64,000 bases of DNA, from NCBI RefSeq assembly GCF_001747405.1, contig NZ_CP017305.1, positions 2,733,277 to 2,797,276 on the forward strand, read 5' to 3'. This document shows, piece after piece, positions 27,420-36,035 of this stretch (position 1 is the first letter of the stretch; the number at the start of each line of letters is the position of its first letter). The position numbers and the translations under genes are program-made. Under the pieces are notes generated by a model, which made no database searches, was not told the DNA's origin, and was given only the letters and a program-made list of their open reading frames with translations. Origin of the DNA: Chlorobaculum limnaeum. GTDB taxonomy: Bacteria > Bacteroidota > Chlorobiia > Chlorobiales > Chlorobiaceae.

Positions 27420-28466
27420 ATGCCTCCCCGAAAATCTCCCCTTCGGCCAACCGCGCCGAGGGTTACGCTGCTGGCCATGGTGATCGCCGTGGCAGCCCTC
27501 CTGTTCGTGCCGGGCTTCAACACGATGCAGCCGGAGGAGGAGCGGGCGGCGATCACCGTCCATCGGGGCGAGGGGTTCCGCCAGATCGTCGAAGCGCTGC
27601 ACGACGCCGGGATAATCCGCTTCCGCTGGCCGCTGCTCACCGCCGGGGCGCTGATTCCGCCGCTGCACAAAATCAAGCCAGGCCGATACCTCCTCACCGG
27701 CAACCATTCCACCGTGAGCCTGCTCTGGCACCTGCATTCACACCCGCAGGACGAGGTGCGGATCATGATTCCGAACGGCTTCGAGCAACGGAAAATCGCC
27801 GCGATCATCGCCCGGAACTTAGACATCGATTCGACCGCCTTCATGGCCGCCTCGCGCGACCCGCGCCTGCTCGCCTCGCTCGGCATCGAAGGCAAGAGCA
27901 CCGAGGGCTATCTCTTTCCCGGCACCTACAACTTCGCCTGGGGCAGCACACCGAAAGAGGTGATCACCTTCCTCACGAGCCGCTTCCGGGCGTTCTACTC
28001 CGACAGCCTCAAGCAGGAGGCGGCAAAAGCGGGATTTGACGAAAACCGCCTGCTCACGCTCGCATCGATCGTCGAGGCAGAAACGCCAATCGACGCCGAG
28101 AAGCCGCTCATTGCCAGCGTCTACCTGAACCGGCTGAAGAAAAAGATGCGCTTGCAGGCCGACCCGACGGTGCAATACGCCATTCCGGGCGAGAGCCGTC
28201 CGCTCTATTACAAGGATCTCGCCATCGATTCGCCCTACAACACCTACCGGAACGCGGGGCTGCCGCCCGGGCCGATCTGCAACCCCGGCGAAGCGTCGAT
28301 CCGCGCGGTGCTGAATCCGGCGAAGACGGACTATCTCTACTTCGTGGCGAACGGGCAGGGCGGACACACCTTCGCCACGACCCTCGCCGGACACGCCCGC
28401 AACGTACAGATTTACCGGGCCGTCAGAAAAGCACAGCAGACGAGCGCGAGCGGCAGCGAACTCTGA
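27420..28466 (+). CDS. mltG: Endolytic murein transglycosylase MltG (YceG)
   Basis: A 348-residue inner-membrane protein with one helix near 15-31 and a periplasmic YceG domain. It cuts nascent glycan strands and so sets strand length. The catalytic Glu is Glu219 in LASIVEAET; other typical motifs are STEGYLFPGTY, RLQADPTVQYA, SPYNTYRNAGLPPGPICNPG (first part given) and YFVANGQGGH. The frame is open 25 codons upstream within the chorismate mutase gene, but the ATG at 27420 gives the normal family N-terminus. Confidence 0.93.
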   Translation: MPPRKSPLRPTAPRVTLLAMVIAVAALLFVPGFNTMQPEEERAAITVHRGEGFRQIVEALHDAGIIRFRWPLLTAGALIPPLHKIKPGRYLLTGNHSTVSLLWHLHSHPQDEVRIMIPNGFEQRKIAAIIARNLDIDSTAFMAASRDPRLLASLGIEGKSTEGYLFPGTYNFAWGSTPKEVITFLTSRFRAFYSDSLKQEAAKAGFDENRLLTLASIVEAETPIDAEKPLIASVYLNRLKKKMRLQADPTVQYAIPGESRPLYYKDLAIDSPYNTYRNAGLPPGPICNPGEASIRAVLNPAKTDYLYFVANGQGGHTFATTLAGHARNVQIYRAVRKAQQTSASGSEL

Positions 28467-28556
28467 CGAATGGCTCCGCGTATGCCGCGGATGCTGGATA
28501 TTATGTATATTCACAAAGTCAAACACTTTTAATTCCACCAACCAACTCACAGGGAA

Positions 28557-29750
28557 ATGCAGAAAAAGACGTTGTCTGACATATCGTTACAGGGAAAACG
28601 CGTCTTGATGCGAGTCGATTTCAACGTACCGCTCGATCAGGACAGAAACATCACCGACGAGAAAAGAATCGTGGAGGCGCTGCCCTCGATTCGAAAGGTT
28701 ATTGACGAAGGTGGCCGACTGATTCTGATGTCGCACCTCGGCAGACCGAAAGGCAAGGTCAATCCGGCATTCTCCCTCGCTCCGGCGGCAAAGCGCCTCT
28801 CCGAGCTGCTCGACTGCCCGGTAACGATGGCGGGCGACTGCATCGGCACCGAGGTAATGCAGCAGGTGCTCGCCCTTCAGGACGGCGAAGTGATGATGCT
28901 CGAAAACCTTCGCTTCCACTCCGCCGAGGAGGAGAACGACGCCGATTTCGCCAGAGAGCTCGCCTCGCTGGGCGAAATTTACGTCAACGACGCATTCGGC
29001 ACCGCGCACCGCGCGCACGCCTCGACCGAGGGAATCACCCGCTACGTCCAGACCTCGGTGGCGGGCTACCTCATCGAAAAGGAGCTGCGCTACCTCGGCA
29101 CGGCGCTCAACGACGCGCAGCGTCCGTTCGTGGCCATTCTTGGCGGCGCGAAAATTTCCGGCAAGATTGATGTGCTGGAAGCACTCTTCAACAAGGTCGA
29201 TACGATACTGGTTGGCGGCGCGATGGTTTTCACCTTCTTCAAGGCGCAGGGCCTCGAAGTCGGCAATTCGCTCGTCGAGGAGAACAAGCTCGAACTTGCC
29301 ACCGCGCTGCTTGAAAAAGCCAAAGAGAAAGGCGTCCGCCTGCTGCTCCCCGAAGATGTGGTGGTGGCTGGCGAAATTTCCGCCGACGCGCCGTCACGGG
29401 TCGAGCCGATAACGGCCATCTCCGAAGGGATGATCGGTCTGGACATCGGCCCGGCAACCATCGACGCTTACACCAAAGAAATTCTGGGCGCGAAAACCGT
29501 GCTCTGGAACGGCCCGATGGGCGTCTTTGAAATCGACCAGTTCGCCGCCGGAACCTTCGCCGTCGCCAGGGCGCTTGCCGACGCAACCGCCACGGGCGCG
29601 GTGACGATCATCGGCGGAGGCGATTCAGCCGCTGCCATCGCCAAAGCCGGACTGTCAGAGAACGTAACGCACGTCTCGACCGGCGGCGGCGCAAGCCTCG
29701 AATTCCTCGAAGGCAAGGAGCTGCCGGGCATCGCCGCCCTGAACGATTAG
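28557..29750 (+). CDS. pgk: Phosphoglycerate kinase
   Basis: Converts 3-phosphoglycerate and ATP to 1,3-bisphosphoglycerate and back, in the cytoplasm; in an autotroph mainly gluconeogenic from the reductive TCA cycle. The 397 residues show RVDFNVPLD, the substrate-binding [31 protein letters not shown] and the C-terminal nucleotide-binding [10 protein letters not shown] with the final [12 protein letters not shown]. Standard bacterial length. A large hairpin follows. Confidence 0.97.
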   Translation: MQKKTLSDISLQGKRVLMRVDFNVPLDQDRNITDEKRIVEALPSIRKVIDEGGRLILMSHLGRPKGKVNPAFSLAPAAKRLSELLDCPVTMAGDCIGTEVMQQVLALQDGEVMMLENLRFHSAEEENDADFARELASLGEIYVNDAFGTAHRAHASTEGITRYVQTSVAGYLIEKELRYLGTALNDAQRPFVAILGGAKISGKIDVLEALFNKVDTILVGGAMVFTFFKAQGLEVGNSLVEENKLELATALLEKAKEKGVRLLLPEDVVVAGEISADAPSRVEPITAISEGMIGLDIGPATIDAYTKEILGAKTVLWNGPMGVFEIDQFAAGTFAVARALADATATGAVTIIGGGDSAAAIAKAGLSENVTHVSTGGGASLEFLEGKELPGIAALND

Positions 29751-29806
29751 GCCATGCCGCGCATTGATCGTCACGGAAGCGACTTCCGAACCGAATGAAC
29801 AATCAT

Positions 29807-29859
29807 GGGCGCTTCTGAAAAACAGCTCGACCACGAGCGGCATATTTTCAGAAGCGCCC
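29807..29859. repeat. Perfect 15-bp inverted repeat with nested hairpin
   Basis: Arms GGGCGCTTCTGAAAA (29807-29821) and TTTTCAGAAGCGCCC (29845-29859) pair perfectly. The 23-nt loop holds a smaller GCTCG/CGAGC hairpin. It lies between pgk and the rhomboid gene, ending 20 bp before the latter's ATG, so it could act as terminator or affect translation of the next gene. There is no clean T-run. Confidence 0.6.
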
Positions 29860-29878
29860 TCATTGCAAACACTGCTGA

Positions 29879-30703
29879 ATGACCCGATACGACCAGCCAT
29901 ACATGCCCGGCGGCTTCCAGGTGATGCCTCCGGCGATCAAGGCGATCATCATCGCCAACGTGATCGTCTTCCTGTTCCAGAACACCGCTTTCGGCCCCTT
30001 TCTGACGACCGTTGGAGCGCTCTGGCCCATTGGCTCCCAAAATCCGGGAGAGTACACGTTCCGGCTCTGGCAGCCCATTTCCTACCTGTTCCTGCACGGT
30101 AGCTTCACGCACCTCTTCTTCAACATGTTCGCTCTCTGGATGTTCGGCGCGGAGATCGAAAACTACTGGGGCACGAAGAACTTCGTCACCTATTACTTCA
30201 TCTGTGGCGTAGGCGCGGCGCTCATCAATCTCGTGGCGACCGCCGGCAACCCCTACCCGACCGTCGGCGCATCCGGCGCTATTTTCGGCGTGCTGCTCGC
30301 GTTCGGCATGATGTTTCCCGAACGCTACATCTACATCTACTTTCTTCTGCCGGTCAAAACGAAGTACTTCGTGGCCGGTTACGCACTGATCGAGTTCATC
30401 GCGGGCTTTGGCAACCGAACCATGGGCAGCGGCAGCAACGTCGCCCATTTCGCGCACCTCGGCGGCATGGTTGTCGGCTATATCTATATTTTGATCCGGC
30501 GCAACGACGGGTCGATCAACAGGATGTTCAGGAAGTTCTCGCTCCCGAAAAAGCAGAAAGGCCCGGTTCTCTGGCAGGGCGGCGCGGATGACGATGTTTC
30601 GGAAGCCGAGATTGACAGGATTCTCGACAAGATTTCGAGCAGGGGTTACGACTCCCTGACGGCGGAGGAAAAACGCAAATTACTCAAGGCGGGAAAACGC
30701 TGA
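29879..30703 (+). CDS. Rhomboid-family intramembrane serine protease
   Basis: A 274-residue membrane protein with about six helices. The catalytic pair is visible: Ser132 in VGASGAIFG and His193 in FAHLGGMVVG; the HxxxN-type FTHLFFNMFALW loop is also present. A soluble tail of some 70 residues ends in a short helical motif (AEIDRILDKISSRGYDSLTAEE without a full run) seen at the C-terminus of many Bacteroidetes/Chlorobi rhomboids. Substrate unknown. The start lies right after a strong hairpin. Confidence 0.9.
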   Translation: MTRYDQPYMPGGFQVMPPAIKAIIIANVIVFLFQNTAFGPFLTTVGALWPIGSQNPGEYTFRLWQPISYLFLHGSFTHLFFNMFALWMFGAEIENYWGTKNFVTYYFICGVGAALINLVATAGNPYPTVGASGAIFGVLLAFGMMFPERYIYIYFLLPVKTKYFVAGYALIEFIAGFGNRTMGSGSNVAHFAHLGGMVVGYIYILIRRNDGSINRMFRKFSLPKKQKGPVLWQGGADDDVSEAEIDRILDKISSRGYDSLTAEEKRKLLKAGKR

Positions 30704-30742
30704 TCCTCCGACGGCGCAAACCTGCACGAGCATCACTCCGGG

Positions 30743-31222
30743 ATGAAAAGCAAAAAAGAAGGGCGCATTTTCGAGCGCGCCCGCAAAGCAGCCGAACAGA
30801 CCCTGCGTGACCCTGAAAAAATCAGGAATGTCATAGACACCGCCCTGCACATGGCTGGTAGCGCGAGCACTTCGTCGCCGTTTCATGAGCTGACAGACAA
30901 GTTCCAGGCGCTCATCAGGCTTGTTCGCGCCTACATCAACCGCCAGTACCGGATCGTGCCGTGGCAAACGATCACCCTTGCCGTTGCAGCGCTCATCTAC
31001 TTTGTCAATCCGCTCGACGCGATTGCCGACTTCCTGCCTCTGGTCGGCTTCTTCGACGACGCCGCCGTGCTCACCGCCGTGCTCGCCTCGATCAACCACG
31101 ACCTCACCGCCTTCCTCGAATGGGAAAAAAGCGTCGATCAAAACCCGGCGGAGCCGATGCCGAGGGTGATCGATGCTGATTTTGAAGAGGTGAAGGTGGA
31201 AAAAACAATTGATAATGGATAG
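30743..31222 (+). CDS. YkvA-like DUF1232 membrane protein
   Basis: A 159-residue protein with the DUF1232 core YFVNPLDAIADFLPLVGFFDD, normally a short membrane-associated segment, preceded by a helical cytoplasmic part. Function of the family is unknown. The last residues (KTIDNG) are encoded by an AT-rich dispersed repeat, so the C-terminus has been remodelled. It follows the rhomboid gene by 39 bp and may be co-transcribed. Confidence 0.82.
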   Translation: MKSKKEGRIFERARKAAEQTLRDPEKIRNVIDTALHMAGSASTSSPFHELTDKFQALIRLVRAYINRQYRIVPWQTITLAVAALIYFVNPLDAIADFLPLVGFFDDAAVLTAVLASINHDLTAFLEWEKSVDQNPAEPMPRVIDADFEEVKVEKTIDNG

Positions 31223-31240
31223 TTGACAATTGATAGTTGT
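31203..31240. repeat. AT-rich CAATTGATAATGGATAGTTGACAATTG repeat copy (inverted relative to 4129-4161)
   Basis: Its reverse complement resembles the repeat at 4129-4161 over about 30 bp. Both copies supply the stop codon and last few codons of a neighbouring gene. Confidence 0.5.
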
Positions 31241-31312
31241 GGAGAAATGGTCGGCTGCCATTTTTGTCCGTGTCTGTCTTCTTCGTCCACAAAGTCCACT
31301 TCCGCCAAACCC

Positions 31313-31831
31313 ATGCAGCAACCAGCTCACATACACGCGCTAAAGGCGGACATCACCACGCTGGAGGTCGATGCCATCGTGAATGCGGCGAATGCTTCGC
31401 TGCTTGGCGGCGGAGGCGTTGACGGGGCGATTCACCGGGCGGCGGGGCCGGAGCTGCTCCGCGAATGCCGCTCGCTTGGCGGGTGCCGCACTGGCGAAGC
31501 GAAGATCACCAAGGGCTACCGGCTGCCCGCAAAGTTTGTCATACACGCCGTCGGCCCGGTCTGGCGCGGTGGCAACCAAGGCGAACCAGAGCTGCTCGCT
31601 TCGTGCTATCGCAACTCGATGAAGCTCGCCGCCGAAAACCACTGCCGCACCATCGCCTTTCCCTCCATCAGCACCGGAGCCTACGGCTACCCGATCGACG
31701 AGGCCGCCGCCATCGCCGTCGCGACAGTGCGAGCAACACTCGCGGACGAAAGCTGCATCGAAGGGGTGATCTTCTGCTGCTTTTCAGAGCACGATCTTGA
31801 CGTGTACCGCAAGGCGCTGATCGCCGGATAA
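31313..31831 (+). CDS. Macrodomain protein, O-acetyl-ADP-ribose deacetylase type
   Basis: A 172-residue single macrodomain. Ligand-binding motifs are [26 protein letters not shown] (core [15 protein letters not shown]) and [17 protein letters not shown]. Such proteins remove ADP-ribose or deacetylate O-acetyl-ADP-ribose. The ATG at 31313 gives the normal family start; the frame is open 30 codons further upstream into a repeat. It is convergent with a small secreted-protein gene, sharing a terminator region. Confidence 0.9.
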   Translation: MQQPAHIHALKADITTLEVDAIVNAANASLLGGGGVDGAIHRAAGPELLRECRSLGGCRTGEAKITKGYRLPAKFVIHAVGPVWRGGNQGEPELLASCYRNSMKLAAENHCRTIAFPSISTGAYGYPIDEAAAIAVATVRATLADESCIEGVIFCCFSEHDLDVYRKALIAG

Positions 31832-31879
31832 CCGCGTCGTTTCGAGAAACCCTTGCCGCCGACATGGTCAACCGTCCTG

Positions 31880-31912
31880 AAAAAAGCGATCCCCCGGAGC
31901 GTCGGGGGATCG
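31880..31912 (-). terminator. Rho-independent terminator for the small secreted-protein gene
   Basis: Stem CGATCCCCC / GGGGGATCG (31887-31895 with 31904-31912). On the minus strand it is followed by GC and a run of six T. It lies 31 bp beyond the stop of the minus-strand gene ending at 31944 and may also stop plus-strand transcripts. Confidence 0.85.
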
Positions 31913-31943
31913 GAATCAATCTGTAGATGCGAGCGAAAGCGCG

Positions 31944-32204
31944 TCACTTCGGAGCATTCGGCCCGTTAGGCGAATTCAGGCCACTCCCATCTGAAACACC
32001 ATCGCCAGACTGCGGCGCCGAGCCGAATGGGCCTTCGGGCTCCGATGACGGCTCTCCCGGCGGTTCGTCTGCCGTGGCGCTGACTTTCACCACTTCGCCG
32101 GTAACAGGATTCGGAATCATGATTCCACCCCCGCCCGCCAGCGCCGGCGACGTCCCGACAACGAAAAACAGCGCCACGATACCGGCTGCAAAAAATCGTT
32201 TCAT
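31944..32204 (-). CDS. Small secreted Gly/Pro/Ser-rich protein, 86 aa
   Basis: I do not recognise a family. The start has an excellent AAAGGAGG site. Residues 1-23 form a signal peptide (MKRFFAAGIVALFFVVG, then ALA before GGGG). The mature part of about 60 residues is acidic, low in complexity and rich in Gly, Pro, Ser and Glu, with no Cys and no membrane segment. It ends in a terminator, so it is a single-gene unit. A periplasmic or exported product is expected. Confidence 0.75.
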   Translation of the reverse strand: MKRFFAAGIVALFFVVGTSPALAGGGGIMIPNPVTGEVVKVSATADEPPGEPSSEPEGPFGSAPQSGDGVSDGSGLNSPNGPNAPK

Positions 32205-32334
32205 TGCTACCTCCTTTTTTCGGGTTACATCGAAAAAGAGCCACAAAAGCAATTGACTTTGCAAGTTATGCAATGGAACCCGTTGCCGGAAAGATGAATC
32301 GAACGAAGCGCCCTCATTTCACGGCATTCTGACG

Positions 32335-32715
32335 TCATGAGGAACTTCTTCTCGGAAAATAGTCGTCGCGGAGCGTCCATACGGCTTTCATCGTCAGCGG
32401 TTCGCCGTCGAAAACGATCTGGCGACTCTGTTTGTCTGAGCGATTTTTCAGGTAGCTCGTGACGTTCATCCAGCGGATGGTTTGCTCGCCGGTGCGCTCG
32501 TCCGTCTGGCGGATGACGAGAAAAACATCGACCGGCTGGCTGAGCCAGTATTCGAGATGGCGCTCGTGCTTCACGTCGAAGATTTCCCTGCCATCGCTCC
32601 GGCGGGTGCGCAGATACGAATTGCCGCTCTTGAGCTGCACGTAGATTTTCCGCCCACTCGGCTGGCCGCTGTTGTCCCGAAACTCCACCTCGCCATCGAT
32701 GCCGTAATCGAACAT
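32335..32715 (-). pseudogene. DUF4365-family protein, 5'-truncated remnant
   Basis: The 126 readable residues start right at the family core: DYGIDGEVEF, then IYVQLKSGNSYL, which together look like the D...E...QxK pattern of PD-(D/E)XK nuclease folds. The rest (FDVKHERHLEYWLSQPVDVFLVI) is typical DUF4365. The usual region before DYGID is missing and there is no ribosome site at the first ATG. Reading upstream in frame, 20 more codons lead to the TAG that ends the AAA-TOPRIM gene. GC content is host-like, unlike the AAA gene. I read it as the tail of an older gene cut by the AAA gene's arrival; expression is still possible. Confidence 0.65.
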
Positions 32716-32775
32716 GCTGGCTGGACAGCAATTTATAAAAATACCGATAGTTCCGGCACCGCTGACAACAAGAAA

Positions 32776-34587
32776 CTATCTTTGTTCAGCAGGCAAACTC
32801 TCCTCACCAGTGTTGGCACGCTCAAAGAGAAACTGCAATAGATCCAGTTTCTCATAGACTTCTTTAGAAATGCTTCCGGGTTTCACATATTCAACTAACC
32901 GGTGTAGCTCGCCTTTTTTCAGAAGCATGGCATGGCCTAGTTTACCCGCAAGGCGACGGAAAAACTCTTCGGCGAAGTCGCTAAGCTTGAGGCGCTCTGT
33001 TTTGGATGTCCAGAGTAATTGGGCAACCTCCGGAGGAGCTGCCCGCCAAGTCTGATAGTCGTTCTGCTCTCCGGCAAACACTCGCTCAAGAATCAATGCG
33101 GTAAGCACCTCATCAGCTTCATCGGCAAATCCACCGAACAATGACATATCAGAGTAGGCATTACTCACATAATTTTTCAGCACAATCGGTGTAATGAAAT
33201 AATTCTCAGCCTCATAGCGTCGCCAGTAGACGATTTTCAGACCGTTGTTTTCCCAATCCTGACGATTACGCCCATCATTGTCAAGAATCGCCAACCCCTT
33301 CAGCTCTCCCAACATTCGGCGAAGACCGTGAAAATGTTTTTCAGGCGTAATCCCGAAGCCCCCCTCGACACGTTCGAGTTCCGCCTCAAGGTCCTGATCC
33401 GGATAGTTATTTTGAACATAAAAGGTGTTGATACGTTCGTCCCATATATCGAGAACAGGATGGCCAATTCTTCTGGCAAGAGCGTGCAACATATCGATGT
33501 CTGTACCTCCCTCAACATACAACACATAGCCGCGTTCACGTGCCTTGATGTAATGTTCCGCGCCGAAGTGCTTAAGGGTGTTCTTAATCTCTGATTTGGC
33601 CGCAAGGTCATCAGCCTTTCCATCGAGAAGAAGTGTCAGGTTGTGATCGAGAGCCTCATCGAGTATCACTTCCGAATGAGTCACTAAAACAACCTGTGAC
33701 TGATTTTCAGCAGCAATTTCTCGAAGAAGTATATACACCTGTTTCTGGCGCAAAATTTCAAGATGGGCGTCGGGCTCATCAACAAGTAACACACTACGTT
33801 TATGGGAGAAAAGATAGGCAAAGATCAGAAGCATCTGTTGATAACCACGACCAGACATCGCTATGTCAAGTGGCTCCTTCACCCCTCGCTGATTGTAATA
33901 CAACTCGATGCTTCCGCGAGAGGTCTCTTTGGGCTCTCCAATTTGAACCGAAAACAATCGCATCATCAATTGTCTGATTCGCTGCCAATCATCAGGAGAG
34001 TCTTTATAGACAAGCAAACAAAGATTGCGCAATACCTGTGCCGTCTGCCCCTGACCAAGCAACACATCGATGCGGCCCGGTTGCAGAATCGGCTCTTCGG
34101 TCTCCAGTCCGGACATGGGATAGAGCAGTTCTACATTGATCCTGGCCGCAGCCTCCAGCAACGTCATCCTATCGATCATGGCTTCAGCCGGAGAACAATA
34201 GACTAACTCATCGCCCTGATTGCGGAAGCGCATCGAGACGGGCTCAACCTTGTTCTCATGCATGACGCCGAGGGTGATAATCAGCGGTATATCCTTGTTC
34301 CCTGTTCGAACCTGCGTGTTATGCCAGAAGTATCGGGTACGCTGAACCGGAACCGCAACGATGTTCAGACGGTTCAGCGCTGTTGCCGTGCGCTCCTTGG
34401 CGCTGGAGTTCCGTTTTGCATCCAGCCAGGTTTTCAGCGCCTGTGACCAGAGAGCAATCGCCTGAATGGCTGTCGTCTTTCCGCAATTATTAGGACCAAT
34501 CAAAACGGCAGGATGATCCAGCGCTATGCGCTGCTTGTCACCGAATCGCTTGAAGTTCTCGATTTCGAGATAGTGTAAAAGCCGCAT
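32776..34587 (-). CDS. AAA ATPase with TOPRIM domain (OLD-like nuclease)
   Basis: A 603-residue protein. Residues 1-320 are an ABC/SMC-like ATPase: Walker A GPNNCGKT at 31-38, signature-like MSGRGYQQ near 244-251, Walker B VLLVDEPD at 266-273 and the switch His in VTHSE near 304. Residues 350-450 look like a TOPRIM nuclease: Glu359 in YVEGGTD and the DxD pair Asp436/Asp438 in AILDNDGRN. This is the architecture of OLD-family nucleases found in phage defence. No UvrD-like GajB partner is adjacent. Its DNA is clearly more AT-rich than the neighbours, indicating transfer. An in-frame GTG at 34620 would add 11 residues. Confidence 0.85.
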   Translation of the reverse strand: MRLLHYLEIENFKRFGDKQRIALDHPAVLIGPNNCGKTTAIQAIALWSQALKTWLDAKRNSSAKERTATALNRLNIVAVPVQRTRYFWHNTQVRTGNKDIPLIITLGVMHENKVEPVSMRFRNQGDELVYCSPAEAMIDRMTLLEAAARINVELLYPMSGLETEEPILQPGRIDVLLGQGQTAQVLRNLCLLVYKDSPDDWQRIRQLMMRLFSVQIGEPKETSRGSIELYYNQRGVKEPLDIAMSGRGYQQMLLIFAYLFSHKRSVLLVDEPDAHLEILRQKQVYILLREIAAENQSQVVLVTHSEVILDEALDHNLTLLLDGKADDLAAKSEIKNTLKHFGAEHYIKARERGYVLYVEGGTDIDMLHALARRIGHPVLDIWDERINTFYVQNNYPDQDLEAELERVEGGFGITPEKHFHGLRRMLGELKGLAILDNDGRNRQDWENNGLKIVYWRRYEAENYFITPIVLKNYVSNAYSDMSLFGGFADEADEVLTALILERVFAGEQNDYQTWRAAPPEVAQLLWTSKTERLKLSDFAEEFFRRLAGKLGHAMLLKKGELHRLVEYVKPGSISKEVYEKLDLLQFLFERANTGEESLPAEQR

Positions 34588-34843
34588 CGAATAACACTTT
34601 TGATGGTTTCTTTTTTCCACACATCGATTTTCCCGTCACGACAAAGGCAAAGAAACTCATTCCGTTTGTTCGGTCCACAAAGCAAGCCTCAGATACTCCA
34701 GATAAAGCCGACGATTTCCTTATACCATGAATTCCCGCTGTGCTGGTGACGTAGATAATCGATTGGACACAACAGCCAACATACGGAAATTCAGGGTATT
34801 ATGCCTATCCAAGAAAGGTCGGCAAACAGCTAAGAGATTGTCA

Positions 34844-35014
34844 TCAATAAAACTGCCTTGAAAAGCAATATTTCGCAAACCTGAAGGCAATCACCCGCTC
34901 GTCGAACCACACCCGCAGCCCCGCCGAACGCAACCGTTCAGCCAGCGCCCGCACCCGCGACTTGTCAGCGCTGTTGTGGCTCAGGAAAACATCGTATTGA
35001 AACGCAGAGCTCAT
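34844..35014 (-). pseudogene. TIR-domain protein, N-terminal stub
   Basis: A 56-codon frame starts with an ATG and reads YDVFLSHNSADKSRVRALAE, then LRSAGLRVWFDERVI, a textbook start of a bacterial TIR domain (first strand, box 1 and the second strand). After Ile42 similarity ends and the frame closes 14 codons later. The catalytic Glu expected further on is absent. It is therefore the 5' stub of a TIR effector gene, on the same strand as and upstream of the AAA-TOPRIM gene. GC content is host-like up to the break. Confidence 0.8.
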
Positions 35015-35440
35015 CGAAAACTCGTAAAAGGTTGTGATGGCAGTTGTTGTCGCGCCTTGAAAAATCGGGGGGATAGCGCTTCAGTGAAACTCTTGTAATA
35101 TATCGAATCAAATGCCGAATAAGCGGGTTATTAGTCCTGCAACCAGCTCCTCACGAGTGTAAAGCATCGAGGCAATAACGCGGCCCGGCTGCGTCGAGAT
35201 CGTATTTCCCGGCAAAGCTGTTGGCAACGATTTTGCTGGCATCCTCTGGAGAACTCCCGGGACGGCTCCGCCCGCCGAATGAATCACCCCCGTCCTGTCG
35301 TCTAATCTGTTGATTTTCCGGCTTTTTGCGCCTCGGCTCGCTCCGGGTTTTCAGGCTGGAAAATCGTACATTACAGGCTGGTGTTGCATTGCATGTTTTT
35401 ACCGGTTTGTTTTTATTTATCCAACGAAAAAACGGTTGCC
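35015..35440. other. Intergenic region upstream of the SYLF gene
   Basis: No gene that I can support. On the minus strand a short frame (ending DASKIVANSFAGKYDLDAA) looks faintly protein-like but has no start or recognisable domain. The promoter of the SYLF gene should be at the right end. Confidence 0.4.
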
Positions 35441-35989
35441 ATGATGAAGAGGTTACATTTGATGCGGGCGCTGCTGATCGCTTTGGCGGCGGTAACGATG
35501 TTTTTTGGAACAGCTCGCGCGGGCTGGGATCCGGCCAACGAGGCAAAATCCGAGCGGACGATCAACCAGTTCAGGAAAGCCGATCCGTCTCTTGAGCGTT
35601 TCTTTTCAAGGGCTTACGGGTACGCGGTCTTTTCCGATATTTACAAGGGAGGAATCATCTTCCTCGGTGGCGGCCACGGCCAGGGCGTGGTGTTCGAGCA
35701 GGGACAGCCCATCGGGCAGTCAAGCGTGACGATGCTCAATATCGGGCCGCAGCTTGGCGGACAATCGTTTTCCGAGATCATTTTCTTCAAGGATCGCGAT
35801 GCGCTGGTCAATTTCACCAATGAAAATTACGAGCTGAGCGCCCAGATTGCCGTCGTGGTCGTCAAGGCGGGCATGGCCACCAACACCGACTACTCGAACG
35901 GCGTGGCCGTTTTCGCCATGCCGAACGCGGGCCTGATGGGCGAGCTCACCGTTGGCGGCCAGAAGTTCACGTTCGAGCCGTACCGGTAA
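35441..35989 (+). CDS. SYLF/YSC84-domain secreted lipid-binding protein
   Basis: A 182-residue protein with a signal peptide of about 27 residues (cleavage after ARA). The SYLF domain shows [26 protein letters not shown] and a repeated beta-rich body ending in [16 protein letters not shown]. Family members bind phosphoinositides or other lipids; bacterial ones are periplasmic or outer-membrane associated with no fixed role. The frame is open 20 codons upstream, but the ATG at 35441 is followed by the signal peptide. Confidence 0.85.
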   Translation: MMKRLHLMRALLIALAAVTMFFGTARAGWDPANEAKSERTINQFRKADPSLERFFSRAYGYAVFSDIYKGGIIFLGGGHGQGVVFEQGQPIGQSSVTMLNIGPQLGGQSFSEIIFFKDRDALVNFTNENYELSAQIAVVVVKAGMATNTDYSNGVAVFAMPNAGLMGELTVGGQKFTFEPYR

Positions 35990-36035
35990 TGCACCCGGCA
36001 TTCGACAAGGTTTTTATCACTATCTCATTTTCTCG

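Noticed and set aside
34621..34843. Possible continuation of the TIR gene in another frame
   Set aside because: I translated the stretch in alternative frames and found only short pieces without TIR motifs.
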